DNA from: CAYUWG01 sp964448285
GTDB taxonomy: Bacteria > Bacteroidota > Ignavibacteria > SZUA-365
Reading direction: 5' to 3'
Length of the DNA: 11,492 nt
Assembly (NCBI GenBank): GCA_964448285.1
Contig: CAYUWG010000096.1
Location: 1-11,492, forward strand
Under the pieces are notes generated by a model, which was not told the DNA's origin, ran no database searches, and was given only the letters and a program-made list of their open reading frames with translations. This document shows positions 1-6,136 of the stretch, piece after piece (within the stretch, counting starts at the first letter, position 1; each line of letters opens with the position of its first letter). A program made the translations under genes and the position numbers.

Positions 1-121
1 CCTCGCGCATACCGATTTCTGTGGGTAAGAATTCCTGTCGGCACGAATACTTGAGCCGTTGGGGATTGCTCTGAAAAAGTATATTTTTTGACATGTATTG
101 CGTATCCCTAATAGGTAAATC
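1..121. other. Left edge, no gene assigned
   Basis: All three forward frames are closed within about 70 bases (in-frame stops near 25, 52 and 70). At most the tail of an upstream gene could be present, and nothing in the short peptides is recognisable. The right part holds the putative promoter of the abiEi gene. Confidence 0.4.
88..117 (+). promoter_or_regulatory. Putative promoter of the AbiE operon
   Basis: A perfect TTGACA lies at 88-93. Possible -10 hexamers follow: TAATAG at 109-114 (15 bp spacer) or TAGGTA at 112-117 (18 bp spacer). Either would start transcription at about 121-124, at the ATG at 122, so the mRNA could be leaderless. There is no convincing Shine-Dalgarno apart from a weak AGGT at 113-116. 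The -35 is clear; the -10 is weak. Confidence 0.35.
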
Positions 122-925
122 ATGCAGAAAAATATAACACAACTCGGTCCCCGTGAGGCGGAGTTCATTTCCCGGCTTGCGGCTTCGGCGGGAATAGTCA
201 CACTGCGTGAAGCTAAGCAGTTCTGGAAGACGAAAAAGCTTGCGTATGATGTTCTTCAGCGATTGGAACGCAAGGGATGGCTTGCCCGCATCGAACCCGG
301 CAAGTACATCGTCGTGCCTCTCGAAGCAGGACCGGAGAGGCAATGGTCGCAGGATACGTACCTTGTTGCCAGTTCGCTCGCCAAACCCTCGGCTATTGCG
401 TACTGGACGGCGCTTCATCATTGGAACTGGACCGAGCAGATACCGCGCATCATCTTTGTGCAAACGACGCAGAGGAAGAACCGAAAGCAGCGTACGGTGT
501 TTGGAGTGAAGTACGAGTTTGTCACGGTCGATGAGCGGAAGTTCTTCGGTAACCTCAAAGAATGGCGCAATGGGAAGCACGTCCTCGTTACGGACAAGGA
601 GAAAACACTTATCGACTGTGCCGACGATATCGAGCGAGCCGGAACGATCGAGGAGCTTGCCAAGGCGGTGAAGTCGGCGGCGGGTGAGATTAATTGGTCG
701 AAGCTGAACAAATATATTGCCCGGTTTCCGAACGGAGCCGTACCCAAGCGGCTTGGGTGTTTATTCGAGACACTCTTACCAGCTCTGCCCGTCGAAGCTG
801 AAGAAGTATTGGCTGTATGGCGGAAGAATCTGAGCGCGGGAGTTGTTCCGTTGCAACCAATGAAAGTGAAAGAGGGAAAGATTGCTACACGATGGCGGGT
901 CCTTATGAACGCGAGGATAGGGTGA
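122..925 (+). CDS. AbiEi-type antitoxin / transcriptional regulator of a type IV toxin-antitoxin system
   Basis: The 267-residue product resembles COG5340/AbiEi antitoxins. These neutralise a partner nucleotidyltransferase toxin without binding it stably and repress their own operon through an N-terminal winged helix. Residues about 10-65 form the predicted winged helix, ending in the characteristic turn EPGKYIVVPLEAG. Next come the middle motif SAIAYWTALHHW (about 90-101) and the C-terminal hallmark VTDKEKTLID (156-165), in which the lysine/aspartate pattern is typical of the family. The length is normal and the reading frame is intact. The stop TGA (923-925) overlaps a GTG in the next gene (GTGA at 922-925), the 4-bp overlap expected for a co-translated antitoxin-toxin pair. 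It probably autoregulates the promoter at its 5' end. The family assignment is firm; biological activity is uncertain because the toxin downstream looks shortened. Confidence 0.85.
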   Translation: MQKNITQLGPREAEFISRLAASAGIVTLREAKQFWKTKKLAYDVLQRLERKGWLARIEPGKYIVVPLEAGPERQWSQDTYLVASSLAKPSAIAYWTALHHWNWTEQIPRIIFVQTTQRKNRKQRTVFGVKYEFVTVDERKFFGNLKEWRNGKHVLVTDKEKTLIDCADDIERAGTIEELAKAVKSAAGEINWSKLNKYIARFPNGAVPKRLGCLFETLLPALPVEAEEVLAVWRKNLSAGVVPLQPMKVKEGKIATRWRVLMNARIG

Positions 926-1248
926 TTGCCCAAGCCGAGATACGGCGTACCTCCGCGGCACTCGGTGTCAGTCCGGACGTCATCGAGCATGATTATGTGC
1001 TCGGATGCTATCTCCACTTTCTCGGGCAGTTTCCTGAAGTTTGCAACGCATGGGTTTTCAAAGGCGGCACCTCGTTAGCAAAGTGCCATTTTGCCCATTA
1101 CCGTTTCTCTGAAGATTTGGATTTCACATTGACGGAGCATTTAGAGAATGGTACTCTCGAAAACGTCCTTCATCGTACAAACGTGATGACACAATTTGAA
1201 GTGGGCATCCGATTGGATATTCGTCCGATAATCGTTGATGTGGCTTAA
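922..1248 (+). pseudogene. AbiEii/AbiGii-type nucleotidyltransferase toxin, truncated
   Basis: From the GTG at 922, translationally coupled to the antitoxin stop, this reads 108 residues. An ATG at 892 in the same frame would add 10 residues. Two signature motifs of the AbiEii nucleotidyltransferase (DNA polymerase beta-like fold) are present: FKGGTSLAK at residues 46-54 (the G-S nucleotide-binding loop) and RFSEDLDFTL at 61-70 (the catalytic DxD pair). Family members are usually about 250-300 residues and continue with a further acidic residue and an alpha-helical C-terminal domain containing an EK...R...D pattern. Here the frame ends at TAA 1246-1248, soon after a stretch that still looks native (GIRLDIRPIIVDV). 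About 60% of the protein is therefore missing, and the following DNA encodes an unrelated HD protein, not the missing part. It is most likely an inactivated toxin created by a deletion or recombination. A minimal nucleotidyltransferase is possible but less likely. Confidence 0.7.
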
Positions 1249-1249
1249 C

Positions 1250-1259
1250 GGAGGAGGAG
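1250..1259 (+). promoter_or_regulatory. Strong ribosome binding site deciding the HD gene start
   Basis: The purine run GGAGGAGGAG begins two bases after the toxin stop codon and ends 9 bases before the GTG at 1269. It supports GTG 1269 over the ATG at 1293, which has no such site. Confidence 0.6.
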
Positions 1260-1268
1260 TTTAAGATT

Positions 1269-1721
1269 GTGGAAGGAAACGCGAAGTGCGCCATGACACT
1301 CCTTGAACGCGCCATAGATATCGCCGTTACGTATCACCGAGGGAAGGAGGACAAAGGCGGCAATCCGTACATCCTTCATCCGTTGCGCATGATGTGCCGC
1401 ATGCAAACGGAAACGGAGATGATCGTCGCCGTACTGCACGACGTGGTCGAGGATACGGACTGGACATTCGAAATGCTCGAAGCGGAGGGCTTCCCACCAG
1501 TAGTCATCGAGGCGTTGAGGTGCGTCACAAAGCGGAAGGGTGAAGACTACGACGTGTTCATCACACGGTCCCTGAACAACGACATCGCGAGGAAAGTCAA
1601 GCTCGCGGACTTAGAGGATAACATGGACATCCGCCGGATTGCATCACCGACACAGGAAGATTTGGAACGCATCGCGAAGTACAGGAGAGCGTGGGAGTAC
1701 TTGACGAAGCGCGGTATGTGA
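1269..1721 (+). CDS. Small HD-domain phosphohydrolase, SpoT/MESH1 hydrolase-like
   Basis: The product has 150 residues from GTG 1269. It looks like the isolated hydrolase half of RelA/SpoT proteins. The pattern runs YHRGKEDKGGNPYILHP (22-38, first metal histidine H37), LHDVVEDTDWT (56-66, the HD pair H57/D58 followed by the ED of the ppGpp-hydrolase loop) and KLADLEDNMD (111-120, distal metal-binding aspartate D114). There is no synthetase, TGS or ACT domain. The family uses Mn2+ to remove the 3' pyrophosphate from (p)ppGpp-type nucleotides, and some small members hydrolyse other nucleotides or act as antitoxins to small alarmone synthetases. The exact substrate cannot be read from the sequence. 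The gene follows the truncated toxin by 20 bp, so it is probably read from the same transcript. No alarmone synthetase is seen nearby. After the stop the DNA becomes noncoding and repetitive. Confidence 0.75.
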   Translation: MEGNAKCAMTLLERAIDIAVTYHRGKEDKGGNPYILHPLRMMCRMQTETEMIVAVLHDVVEDTDWTFEMLEAEGFPPVVIEALRCVTKRKGEDYDVFITRSLNNDIARKVKLADLEDNMDIRRIASPTQEDLERIAKYRRAWEYLTKRGM

Positions 1722-1738
1722 AGAGAGCCGCTTGTAGA

Positions 1739-1770
1739 GATTACAGATTACTGATTACGGATTACGGATT
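1739..1770 (+). repeat. GATTACN heptamer repeat, 4.5 units
   Basis: Four consecutive heptamers, GATTACA, GATTACT, GATTACG and GATTACG (1739-1766), are followed by a half unit GATT. The variable seventh base is the only difference between units. The repeat starts 18 bp after the HD gene stop. Confidence 0.85.
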
Positions 1771-1885
1771 CGCACGACGCACCTTGTTGCAACTGCTTGA
1801 ACAACATCGAACTTGGCTAAAGCCCAATCGACTTGTGTTACTCAATCAACAAAATGAAAACTCACCGCAACGAAGCGAAGCCAAT

Positions 1886-1909
1886 CCATACATTCATACA
1901 TCCATACAT
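1886..1909 (+). repeat. YCATACAT octamer repeat, 3 units
   Basis: Three direct octamers are present: CCATACAT, TCATACAT and CCATACAT. They lie 11 bp before the large heptamer array and share no unit sequence with it. Confidence 0.8.
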
Positions 1910-1920
1910 CGAATCCTATC

Positions 1921-2396
1921 CCCACGCGCCATCAGCCATGAGCCATCAGCCACGCGCCACGCGCCATCAGCCATGAGCCACGCGCCATCAGCCATGAGCC
2001 ATCAGCCATGCGCAATGAGCCATCAGCCATGAGCCATGAGCCATCAGCCATGAGCCATGAGCATTGCGCCACGTGTCATCAGCCATGAGCATTGCGCCAC
2101 GCGTCATCAGCCATGAGCCATCAGCCACGCGCCACGCGCCATCAGCCATGAGCCACGAGCCACGAGCCATGCGCCACGCGCCATCAGCCATGAGCCACGA
2201 GCCATGCGCCACGCGCCATCAGCCATCAGCCATGCGCCATGAGCCATCAGCCATGAGCCATCAGCCATGCGCCATGAGCCATCAGCCATGCGCCATGAGC
2301 CATCAGCCATGCGCCATCAGCCATCAGCCACGCGCCATCAGCCATCAGCTATGCGCTATACGCCACGCGCCATCAGCTAATCGCTATCCGCCATCT
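1921..2396 (+). repeat. Heptamer tandem array (GCCAYSM), 68 units in perfect register
   Basis: From 1921 to 2396 the sequence divides into 68 heptamers with no insertion or deletion; I checked the phase at 1928, 2047, 2222 and 2348. The common units are GCCATCA, GCCATGA, GCCACGC, GCCATGC and GCCACGA. The first four bases are nearly fixed and positions 5-7 vary. Both edges are more degenerate (CCCACGC at the left; GCTATAC, GCTAATC, GCTATCC and GCCATCT at the right). Higher-order copies occur: a 28-bp block at 2054-2081 is repeated at 2082-2109 with one difference, and a 21-bp block at 2264-2284 is repeated at 2285-2305. Long open frames on both strands here are a by-product of the 7-bp period and lack ribosome sites. 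The right edge overlaps the 3' end of the OsmC gene. Confidence 0.95.
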
Positions 2397-2790
2397 CCCG
2401 TACGGCCGTGCGGATGTCGAATTCCGGCGGATCCTGGATGTGCTTCTTCACTGCGCAGAGTGAGGCCGATTTGACGAGGGCATCGTGGTATTTATCGGGA
2501 AACGTCGGAGGGACCGATATCTCGATGTCGATCTTTCCGATCATGTTCTTCATCGGATCGTAGTGCATCCGTTGCGTGAGTTCGATTCCTTCTGTCGGGA
2601 GGCCACGCTGCTGGCAGAAGCCGAGAACGTAAATGCCGGCACACGTACCGAGCGACGCCAGAAACATATCGAACGGAGCAGGCGCGCTGTTGTCGCCTCC
2701 TCCCTGATGCGGTTGATCGGTTTCGATTGAGAAGCCTTTGTATTCTGCTGTGACTTTTTTATTCCCCGGGAAAGTGATCGTCATATCCAT
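2377..2790 (-). CDS. OsmC/Ohr-family protein
   Basis: The product has 137 residues. It resembles the OsmC-like peroxiredoxin family, thiol proteins that reduce organic hydroperoxides in the cytoplasm as swapped dimers. Visible features are the N-terminal strand region, the PAPFDMFLASLGTC segment placing a cysteine at C50 at the start of the central helix, a further cysteine at C59, and a second conserved cysteine at C112 in ASLCAVKKH. The C50/C112 pair matches the peroxidatic and resolving pair of the family. The subgroup (OsmC-like protein of unknown substrate rather than Ohr) is uncertain. The last codons, encoding the end of EMADSD, and the TAG stop lie in the edge of the heptamer array, so the tail is probably repeat-derived. 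The ATG at 2788-2790 and a second in-frame ATG two codons later both lack a clear Shine-Dalgarno. The gene is divergent from the membrane-protein gene at 2953. Confidence 0.85.
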   Translation of the reverse strand: MDMTITFPGNKKVTAEYKGFSIETDQPHQGGGDNSAPAPFDMFLASLGTCAGIYVLGFCQQRGLPTEGIELTQRMHYDPMKNMIGKIDIEISVPPTFPDKYHDALVKSASLCAVKKHIQDPPEFDIRTAVREMADSD

Positions 2791-2952
2791 TGTGGTATTT
2801 GCTGTTGGTGGAACATCATTCTCACGTCATACGATGCGCGTGGAAAGGAAAGGATTCAGAGCGTTTTGGGTGATTTGCTTGCATGGCCGGTAAAGAACGG
2901 TATTTTTGACCGCACGCTCTTCGGAGCGATTCAGTCACTTCACGAGAGTACC
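2791..2952. other. Intergenic region between divergent OsmC and membrane-protein genes
   Basis: This stretch must hold the promoters for both directions. On the plus strand a Bacteroidota-type promoter is visible at 2879-2908. On the minus strand no convincing -10/-35 pair was found for the OsmC gene. Confidence 0.5.
2879..2908 (+). promoter_or_regulatory. Bacteroidota-type promoter TTG-N19-TATTTTTG
   Basis: TATTTTTG at 2901-2908 fits the TAnnTTTG -10 element of Bacteroidota, and a TTG lies exactly 19 bp upstream at 2879-2881, the usual spacing. Transcription would begin near 2915, giving a leader of about 38 nt to ATG 2953. Because it lies downstream of the TTG at 2866, it argues against that longer start. 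Confidence 0.55.
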
Positions 2953-4068
2953 ATGTCAAGCTCACAAAAGACCGGTCCCGGCTTCATCGGCTTTGCCGTT
3001 ATGTTCCTGTTGATCTTTGCCGCTCTGTATGGATTCCAGAGCACGATCGTCGCAGGCGTCGTGAATGCAGTCTTTCCGCACTACGATGTGATCGTCGATG
3101 CGCTTCCCGGTGAGTGGCTGATCGTGGATAAGGCCGAGCGCTCCGAGGAAAAGACCGATGAGGTGAAGCCTGACCGGTTGGGTGAGATCCTTGCCGCAAT
3201 CCGCAATAACGTTTATGACCCGGCCAATGCATCGGCCAACGCACTCATCGGAAAGCGCAATCTGAAGTCGTTCGTGCTGCAATCAGAGCGCACGATGTTC
3301 TTCATCAACCCGCTCATCGCCTTTCTTCCCATGTACCTCTTTTTTGCGGGGGCGCTTTCGTTTCTGATCTCGATGTACTCACCGACATCGAGTCCGCTCG
3401 GATGGTTCCGCGCAAAACTGTATCGCGCCGTCGAAGAGATGGACATTTTGCTGCGCAAGCAATTCGCTGCGCACGACATCGAGTTTGACGGGCTTTTCGA
3501 GATGACCGAGTTCGAGCGTATCGAGCGCATACGACGATCGACTCTACCCGTCGTCGTCATTACGGAGCTGAATGATCTGGTTCGCATCAGTCGATGGATG
3601 AAAGGGGAAAGTAATCCGTGGATTCCGCTGAAATACTTCTTCCGCTATCGCATTGCGACGACGTACGGGAATCTCATCCAGGGACTCGTTTCCGGCGGCG
3701 CGGCAATCCTCATCTTCGTCATCGGTCTGCGCGGTTTGAAACTCATCCCCGCGGAAGAACCTTCGCTCATTCTCATGGCGCTCTCCATCGAGTTTGTCTT
3801 GCTCTTCGTGCTCATGCTCACTTTTGCCGGTTCCGGCCAGGAGGAGCGACTCGACCGCGTCGTCAAAGAGCTTGAAGCCGAGCAGCGCGATGCGATCAAA
3901 CAGCAGACCGATACGCTCCACAAAGTCCTGACGACGAACCGTACGGGCAGCGGGGACAACGTCGGCGGAGCGGATACGCTTGCGGATTACGAGGAGCGAC
4001 GCATGATCGATGAACTCCTGAGCATGATGATCGCCGAAGCGGAAAAGCGCCGGAGCCGAAATGAGTGA
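2953..4068 (+). CDS. Four-pass inner-membrane protein with periplasmic domain and C-terminal coiled coil (partner of STAND ATPase)
   Basis: The product has 371 residues and belongs to no family I recognise. Hydrophobic segments lie at about 11-33, 117-140, 241-260 and 272-292. With a cytoplasmic N-terminus this gives a periplasmic domain of about 80 residues (34-116), a cytoplasmic domain of about 100 residues (142-240), a hairpin of two helices, and a cytoplasmic tail. The tail starts with a charged heptad-like coiled coil (about 296-330, EERLDRVVKELEAEQRDA) and ends in a second helical acidic/basic segment. The ATG at 2953 is preferred because the promoter lies upstream of it and the first helix then begins near the N-terminus; a TTG at 2866 would add 29 residues. 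The stop overlaps the next gene by 8 bp, implying translational coupling with the ATPase. A plausible role is membrane anchoring or sensing for that ATPase, which is inference. Confidence 0.75.
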   Translation: MSSSQKTGPGFIGFAVMFLLIFAALYGFQSTIVAGVVNAVFPHYDVIVDALPGEWLIVDKAERSEEKTDEVKPDRLGEILAAIRNNVYDPANASANALIGKRNLKSFVLQSERTMFFINPLIAFLPMYLFFAGALSFLISMYSPTSSPLGWFRAKLYRAVEEMDILLRKQFAAHDIEFDGLFEMTEFERIERIRRSTLPVVVITELNDLVRISRWMKGESNPWIPLKYFFRYRIATTYGNLIQGLVSGGAAILIFVIGLRGLKLIPAEEPSLILMALSIEFVLLFVLMLTFAGSGQEERLDRVVKELEAEQRDAIKQQTDTLHKVLTTNRTGSGDNVGGADTLADYEERRMIDELLSMMIAEAEKRRSRNE

Positions 4069-6109
4069 AAGCGTCTTCATCCCCCGCCCCATCGTTCGGG
4101 AGCGGCTGGATGAAATCATCGAGCGTTCGACGAAAGGGCAGGCGCAGTTGGTATGGTTCCTCGGCGAAACGGGCATGGGGAAATCGTGGTTGCTCAAGGA
4201 CTATCTCGCTGCGAAAGGCGCATCCTTCATCACGTCGTCCGTCGTGTGTTCCGCACCCATCGGCAACCAGAGCACGACAATCCTTAAGCCGTATCAACCC
4301 CTGAAGGACGTGTTCGAAGATCTTCTCGCGAATCAATCCGATACGAAGCGCAGGCTCACTCTCGTCAAGAACATTTCGCTCACGGTGCTCGCCTGCATTC
4401 CCGTCGTGGGTGAATTGGCTTACGGCATCAAGGAGATTCGTCGCGATTTGAGCGAGTACAAAACCGGCGAGCGTGAGGTGGACTTTACGAAGTTCGTCCA
4501 GGAGTATTACCACACGCTCGTTCGCATGGCCGAAGACGCGCCGGTCATCATCGCGATCGACGACGTTCAGTGGGTCGATGCAATGACGCTCGTTGCGTTG
4601 AGGCAGTTCTTCGAATCGCCGCAATTCAGTGCATCGCCGGTAACGTTCATCCTCAGCGGCAGGCAGGATGAAATCGAGTCCTCGTCAGACGTTCGTGAGT
4701 TCTACCATTACTCCACAGCGCGGCCTTACTCGACGGAAGTCGCGATGATGCCGTTTTCAACCGAGGAGATCCGCGCATACTTCACTTTTCGTTTTCCCGA
4801 AGCGGCGCCCGATCAGGACGTCATCCTGTGGTTCGAACAGAAGACCGGGGGCAATCCGCTGTTCCTGCATTCCTACATTCAACATCTGTCGTTGGAAAAA
4901 ATCCTTCAACCGGACGGTACGCTGAAAGGGGACCTGCAATCCTATCGCGGATTACCTGCGGAAGTGAAAGGCGTGACGAACTGGTTGATGAAGGCGCTCA
5001 CGGAAGACGACTTGATGCTGCTCCTCACCGCGTCCGTTCTCGGCTCGGAATTTTCGCTGCACGAGATCGCACATCTGATGCAGGCTCCCGCGCTCGAAAT
5101 CATCCGGCGGCTGCGAAAGATCAAAGCGCTCTTCGGCGTGTGCGAGCCTGTCGGTTACCGGCTCGTCAACGGCAAGGAATCGACGGTCTATCGCTTCACA
5201 CAGCATGTCATTCAAACGGCGTTGTACAACGAACTCACCGCGGAGGAACGCGAGCAGCTTCATCGCGAAGTTGCGCAGTACCTCAACAGCATCAGGCTCG
5301 TCAGCGGCGACAATCCCGACGTGCTGAACTCGCTTGCATCGGCGCTCATGCTTCACGCGCACTTGGGGCGCCAGCCGGAAATCGAATACGATTCGATTCT
5401 CCTGAAAGCGCGCCACACACCGGAATTGCTCGATGATGAAACGGTCATGGAACGCCTCGCCGCTCTTGCGCCGGAGTTAGGGCTTCCGCTGAAGGAACTC
5501 GAGCAGGCATACCGCCGGGCGCTCCAACTCGCACCGCTGATGACGCGCTTCCTCAAGCACGATGGCCGCGTTCCGTTTCCTGAAGAAGAGGACAACGTCG
5601 AACACCTTTCGGAAATCATTCTCAAAGCGATGGCACACATCGAGCGGGGGGAAGCTGCGGAGGCTGTGCAACTCCTCAATTCCTTCGTGCAGCGCCAGAA
5701 GCAGCGAGCCTCAGCGGTGCATCCTCTCGTGTGGATTCTTCATGCGCTCGCACTCTTCGCCTCGAACGGCGACGCGGAAAAAGCATTGCGTGCCTTGCAT
5801 ACCGCTGCCGGACAAACATCGCATCCAACGTACGCGGCGCTTGCAGGCATCGGCGTTGCGCTCTTCGAGGCCAGCGAACTGGAAATCCTGAAAGCATTGA
5901 AGGCAGCGACGCATTACGAAGGTAGGCACGAAGGTCTCCTCCAGCGTCTCGTGCGGTTCATCATCCACACGCGCTTCGGCGGGGCGGAGGAGATGGAGCA
6001 ATTCCTTCGCGACCGTGGCGTGACGCTTCCTCCGATGAAGGAGAGCAAGGTGTTCGATTTCCTGTACCCGAAAACTGCCGGTATGCTGGCAGAATGGGTA
6101 AAGTCATAG
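4061..6109 (+). CDS. STAND-type P-loop ATPase (COG3899/AAA_16-like) with alpha-helical C-terminus
   Basis: The product has 682 residues. The N-terminal NTPase has Walker A GETGMGKS (35-42), Walker B plus the family signature IAIDDVQWVD (about 164-173) and the sensor-like motif TGGNPLFL (262-269). A winged-helix-like region follows (about 300-400), with LLLTASVLGSEFSL and the conserved segment YRFTQHVIQTALY (377-389) that precedes the helix containing EQLHREVAQYL. The remaining ~270 residues are helical and TPR-like. This order matches predicted ATPases found fused to cyclases, kinases or SARP regulators, which use ATP as a signal-dependent oligomerisation switch. Here no effector domain is fused. 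Between Walker A and B is an unusually hydrophobic stretch (about 105-123, ISLTVLACIPVVGELAYGI). The gene overlaps the membrane-protein gene by 8 bp, so that protein is the likely partner. The ATPase fold is firm; the role (signalling, defence or envelope homeostasis) is open. Confidence 0.85.
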   Translation: MSESVFIPRPIVRERLDEIIERSTKGQAQLVWFLGETGMGKSWLLKDYLAAKGASFITSSVVCSAPIGNQSTTILKPYQPLKDVFEDLLANQSDTKRRLTLVKNISLTVLACIPVVGELAYGIKEIRRDLSEYKTGEREVDFTKFVQEYYHTLVRMAEDAPVIIAIDDVQWVDAMTLVALRQFFESPQFSASPVTFILSGRQDEIESSSDVREFYHYSTARPYSTEVAMMPFSTEEIRAYFTFRFPEAAPDQDVILWFEQKTGGNPLFLHSYIQHLSLEKILQPDGTLKGDLQSYRGLPAEVKGVTNWLMKALTEDDLMLLLTASVLGSEFSLHEIAHLMQAPALEIIRRLRKIKALFGVCEPVGYRLVNGKESTVYRFTQHVIQTALYNELTAEEREQLHREVAQYLNSIRLVSGDNPDVLNSLASALMLHAHLGRQPEIEYDSILLKARHTPELLDDETVMERLAALAPELGLPLKELEQAYRRALQLAPLMTRFLKHDGRVPFPEEEDNVEHLSEIILKAMAHIERGEAAEAVQLLNSFVQRQKQRASAVHPLVWILHALALFASNGDAEKALRALHTAAGQTSHPTYAALAGIGVALFEASELEILKALKAATHYEGRHEGLLQRLVRFIIHTRFGGAEEMEQFLRDRGVTLPPMKESKVFDFLYPKTAGMLAEWVKS

Positions 6110-6136
6110 CCGTCGGAAGATGGGACGAGCAAAGAC

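Larger units (their letters stand above)
1722..1920. other. Noncoding stretch with short tandem repeats
   Basis: No plausible gene lies here. The only open frame (from 1691) starts inside the HD gene and continues into the heptamer array, with no protein-like features. The stretch contains a GATTACN repeat near its left end and a CATACAT-type repeat near its right end, both listed separately. No terminator hairpin with a T-tract was seen after the HD gene. Confidence 0.6.

Noticed and set aside
418..1017. Minus-strand open frame of 199 codons
   Set aside because: It is antisense to the AbiEi and AbiEii genes, both of which have clear family motifs, and it has no protein-like features.
1691..2032. 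Forward open frame ending in histidine/serine/proline-rich repeats
   Set aside because: It begins inside the HD gene, has no ribosome site and owes its length to the stop-poor heptamer array.
1921..2396. CRISPR array
   Set aside because: The units are 7 bp with no spacers and no cas genes nearby.
1988..2474. Several open frames on both strands encoding MAHGSWLMADG-like or MSHQPSA-like repeats
   Set aside because: A 7-bp period gives all frames similar repetitive peptides; there are no start signals, and the forward one runs antisense into the OsmC gene.
2866..2952. TTG 2866 as start of the membrane protein
   Set aside because: A good promoter lies downstream of it, and the extra 29 residues show no signal or domain.
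3544..4624. Two long minus-strand open frames of 217 and 242 codons
   Set aside because: They mirror the membrane-protein and ATPase genes; their peptides are arginine/histidine-rich shadows with no recognisable domain.
4828..5436. Forward open frame of 202 codons
   Set aside because: An out-of-frame shadow of the ATPase gene, whose motifs continue throughout this interval.
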